This document shows, piece by piece, positions 4,320 through 5,333 of a stretch of DNA of 5,333 nt (position 1 is the stretch's first letter; each line of letters begins with the position of its first letter). A model generated the notes under the pieces. That model ran no database searches, had not been told where the DNA came from, and saw only the letters and a program-made list of their open reading frames with translations. The position numbers and the translations under genes are program-made. Origin of the DNA: Patescibacteria group bacterium. GTDB taxonomy: Bacteria; Patescibacteriota; Gracilibacteria; JAHISY01. The stretch is taken from the NCBI GenBank assembly GCA_018817365.1, contig JAHISY010000046.1:1-5333 (forward strand), written 5' to 3'.

Positions 4320-5333
4320 TTAATTAGTAGGGCAACTTATGATATCGACATCAATAGGATCTAAATCATAGTTCCAAGAAGGAATTATGACTTCATCGTC
4401 CGACAGTTCAAATGCGTCGTCAGTAATATCAGACCCTTTGATTGGTCTGATTGGGATGACATCTGGCAAGTCCGTGTAAATAATGTTGCCATTTGTATCA
4501 GCGTTTTTCAGACCGATAGGAATTGGGGTTAACTCGTCAGGAACGACAGCCTTATCATAGCTCGTGATCATTGGTGCTGATGTAGTGGTAATATCAGTTC
4601 CAGCAGGATTGCCTCCATCGGATTCGATCCCAGAAGCTTCAGCTGAATCGCTTGCCTTCGTTATGCTTGTGCTGTCTGCAATTTGAGAAGTATCCAGCGT
4701 TCCAGAATAACAATCTTGACCAGTAGAGTCGATACTGGAGCAAAGATGGGGAGCAATCGTGGTTTTGTCGACTGTTGTCGTATAGTTAATGCTTCCACCG
4801 GGCACGAACGGATCGATATGATTGAGGGCAGCTACATACAAAGCGAGGTCTTTTCCGAAACGCTCGTTTAGAAAATTATCGAGATTTGTTTCGTCAATTA
4901 AGTTTAATAGTCCAAAAGACATAAGAATAGAAGCCTTGGCTTCCGTTCCATCTGGACCGGGGACGTACGTTTCAGCTTCGTAAATATCTCCTTCGTATTT
5001 AACCCCATAACCTCGCTCGCTTGGCACTCCCGCGCCTCCACTTGACACCGGATATGGCTGGATACTGGCAAGTATTTTATTGATTTGTTCAAGCAAGAAG
5101 CCGTTTGCCGAATTTACTTTCACGTTCTCGTTTGCAATATCATTACTCACTTCTATGAGCACATTGCTGCCGATTGTGAGCTTGTTGTTCGTTTTGGCGG
5201 TGAGATTGTTCAGCCGCTGTTCGGTCCACCGATCCAACTCAATTGCGGACTCAATCGCGCGGTCGATTACTTCAGTTACATATTTTTGCGTGCTGATGAG
5301 ATCTTTTTCTACGAGAATGTATTCTCGCATGGC
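4320..5333 (-). CDS. Unrecognised protein, C-terminal part (open at the right edge)
   Basis: The frame is open to the window edge, with GCC before an ATG at 5330, so this ATG may be internal and the gene probably continues. The 336 visible residues do not match a family I can name. Residues ~1-90 are amphipathic and look helical (MREYILVEKDLISTQKYV...). Residues ~90-180 are a globular-looking stretch with GYGVKYEGDIYEAETY and LLNLIDETNLDNFLNERFGKD. Residues ~198-255 are a Ser/Thr/Asp-rich, low-complexity linker. The last 40 are strongly acidic and end DVDIISCPTN. Cysteines are at 197, 207 and 333, the first pair suitably spaced for a disulfide. No transmembrane segment is visible in this part. 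The composition suggests a secreted or surface-associated protein, possibly part of an envelope or secretion gene set, but that is inference. It ends in TAA, 17 nt before the next gene. Confidence 0.7.
   Translation of the reverse strand, partial: AMREYILVEKDLISTQKYVTEVIDRAIESAIELDRWTEQRLNNLTAKTNNKLTIGSNVLIEVSNDIANENVKVNSANGFLLEQINKILASIQPYPVSSGGAGVPSERGYGVKYEGDIYEAETYVPGPDGTEAKASILMSFGLLNLIDETNLDNFLNERFGKDLALYVAALNHIDPFVPGGSINYTTTVDKTTIAPHLCSSIDSTGQDCYSGTLDTSQIADSTSITKASDSAEASGIESDGGNPAGTDITTTSAPMITSYDKAVVPDELTPIPIGLKNADTNGNIIYTDLPDVIPIRPIKGSDITDDAFELSDDEVIIPSWNYDLDPIDVDIISCPTN

Overview
Every gene I can support in this window lies on the minus strand, so transcription runs from high to low coordinates. 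The window suggests a small-genome bacterium, most likely of the Candidate Phyla Radiation (Patescibacteria, Parcubacteria-like). This is an inference and not a proof. It rests on the shortened but motif-complete Mfd, the absence of clear Shine-Dalgarno sequences at most starts, extended -10 promoter boxes reading TGCTAAAAT, AT-rich repeat filler upstream of mfd, and a short heptanucleotide repeat built into a coding region.

Read in the direction of transcription, the order is as follows. (1) The C-terminal part of a large unrecognised protein (4320-5333), Ser/Thr/Asp-rich with an acidic tail. (2) A 116-residue DUF4870-like small membrane protein (3952-4302), starting 17 nt after it and probably cotranscribed. 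(3) A compact intergenic block (about 3700-3950) with a promoter-like site, a possible ~79-nt transcript ending at a good intrinsic terminator, and then a 77-nt tRNA gene with encoded CCA. (4) A consensus-like promoter (TTGACA-17-TAAACT), a structured leader, and mfd (258-3572), encoding the transcription-repair coupling factor. (5) A 137-bp gap with an extended -10 box, then the first 40 codons of a threonine synthase (1-120), whose N-terminal zinc ribbon is clear.

Mfd is the only gene with a firm biochemical role across its full length. It displaces RNA polymerase stalled at DNA damage and recruits the UvrA-dependent excision machinery. ThrC makes threonine from O-phosphohomoserine. I see no functional link between them beyond adjacency.

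The part most worth a second look is the tRNA block. The tRNA has sound acceptor, D and T arms, but its anticodon arm is one nucleotide too long and contains a T-T mismatch, so its isotype cannot be read with confidence. Its acceptor stem carries a G3-U70 pair, the classical alanyl-tRNA synthetase determinant, on a body that does not look like tRNA-Ala. About 90 bp upstream, the opposite strand holds a 13-nt and a 9-nt near-copy of its anticodon arm, in permuted order. A heptanucleotide repeat inside mfd and a stem-bulge structure in the mfd leader are secondary points of interest.
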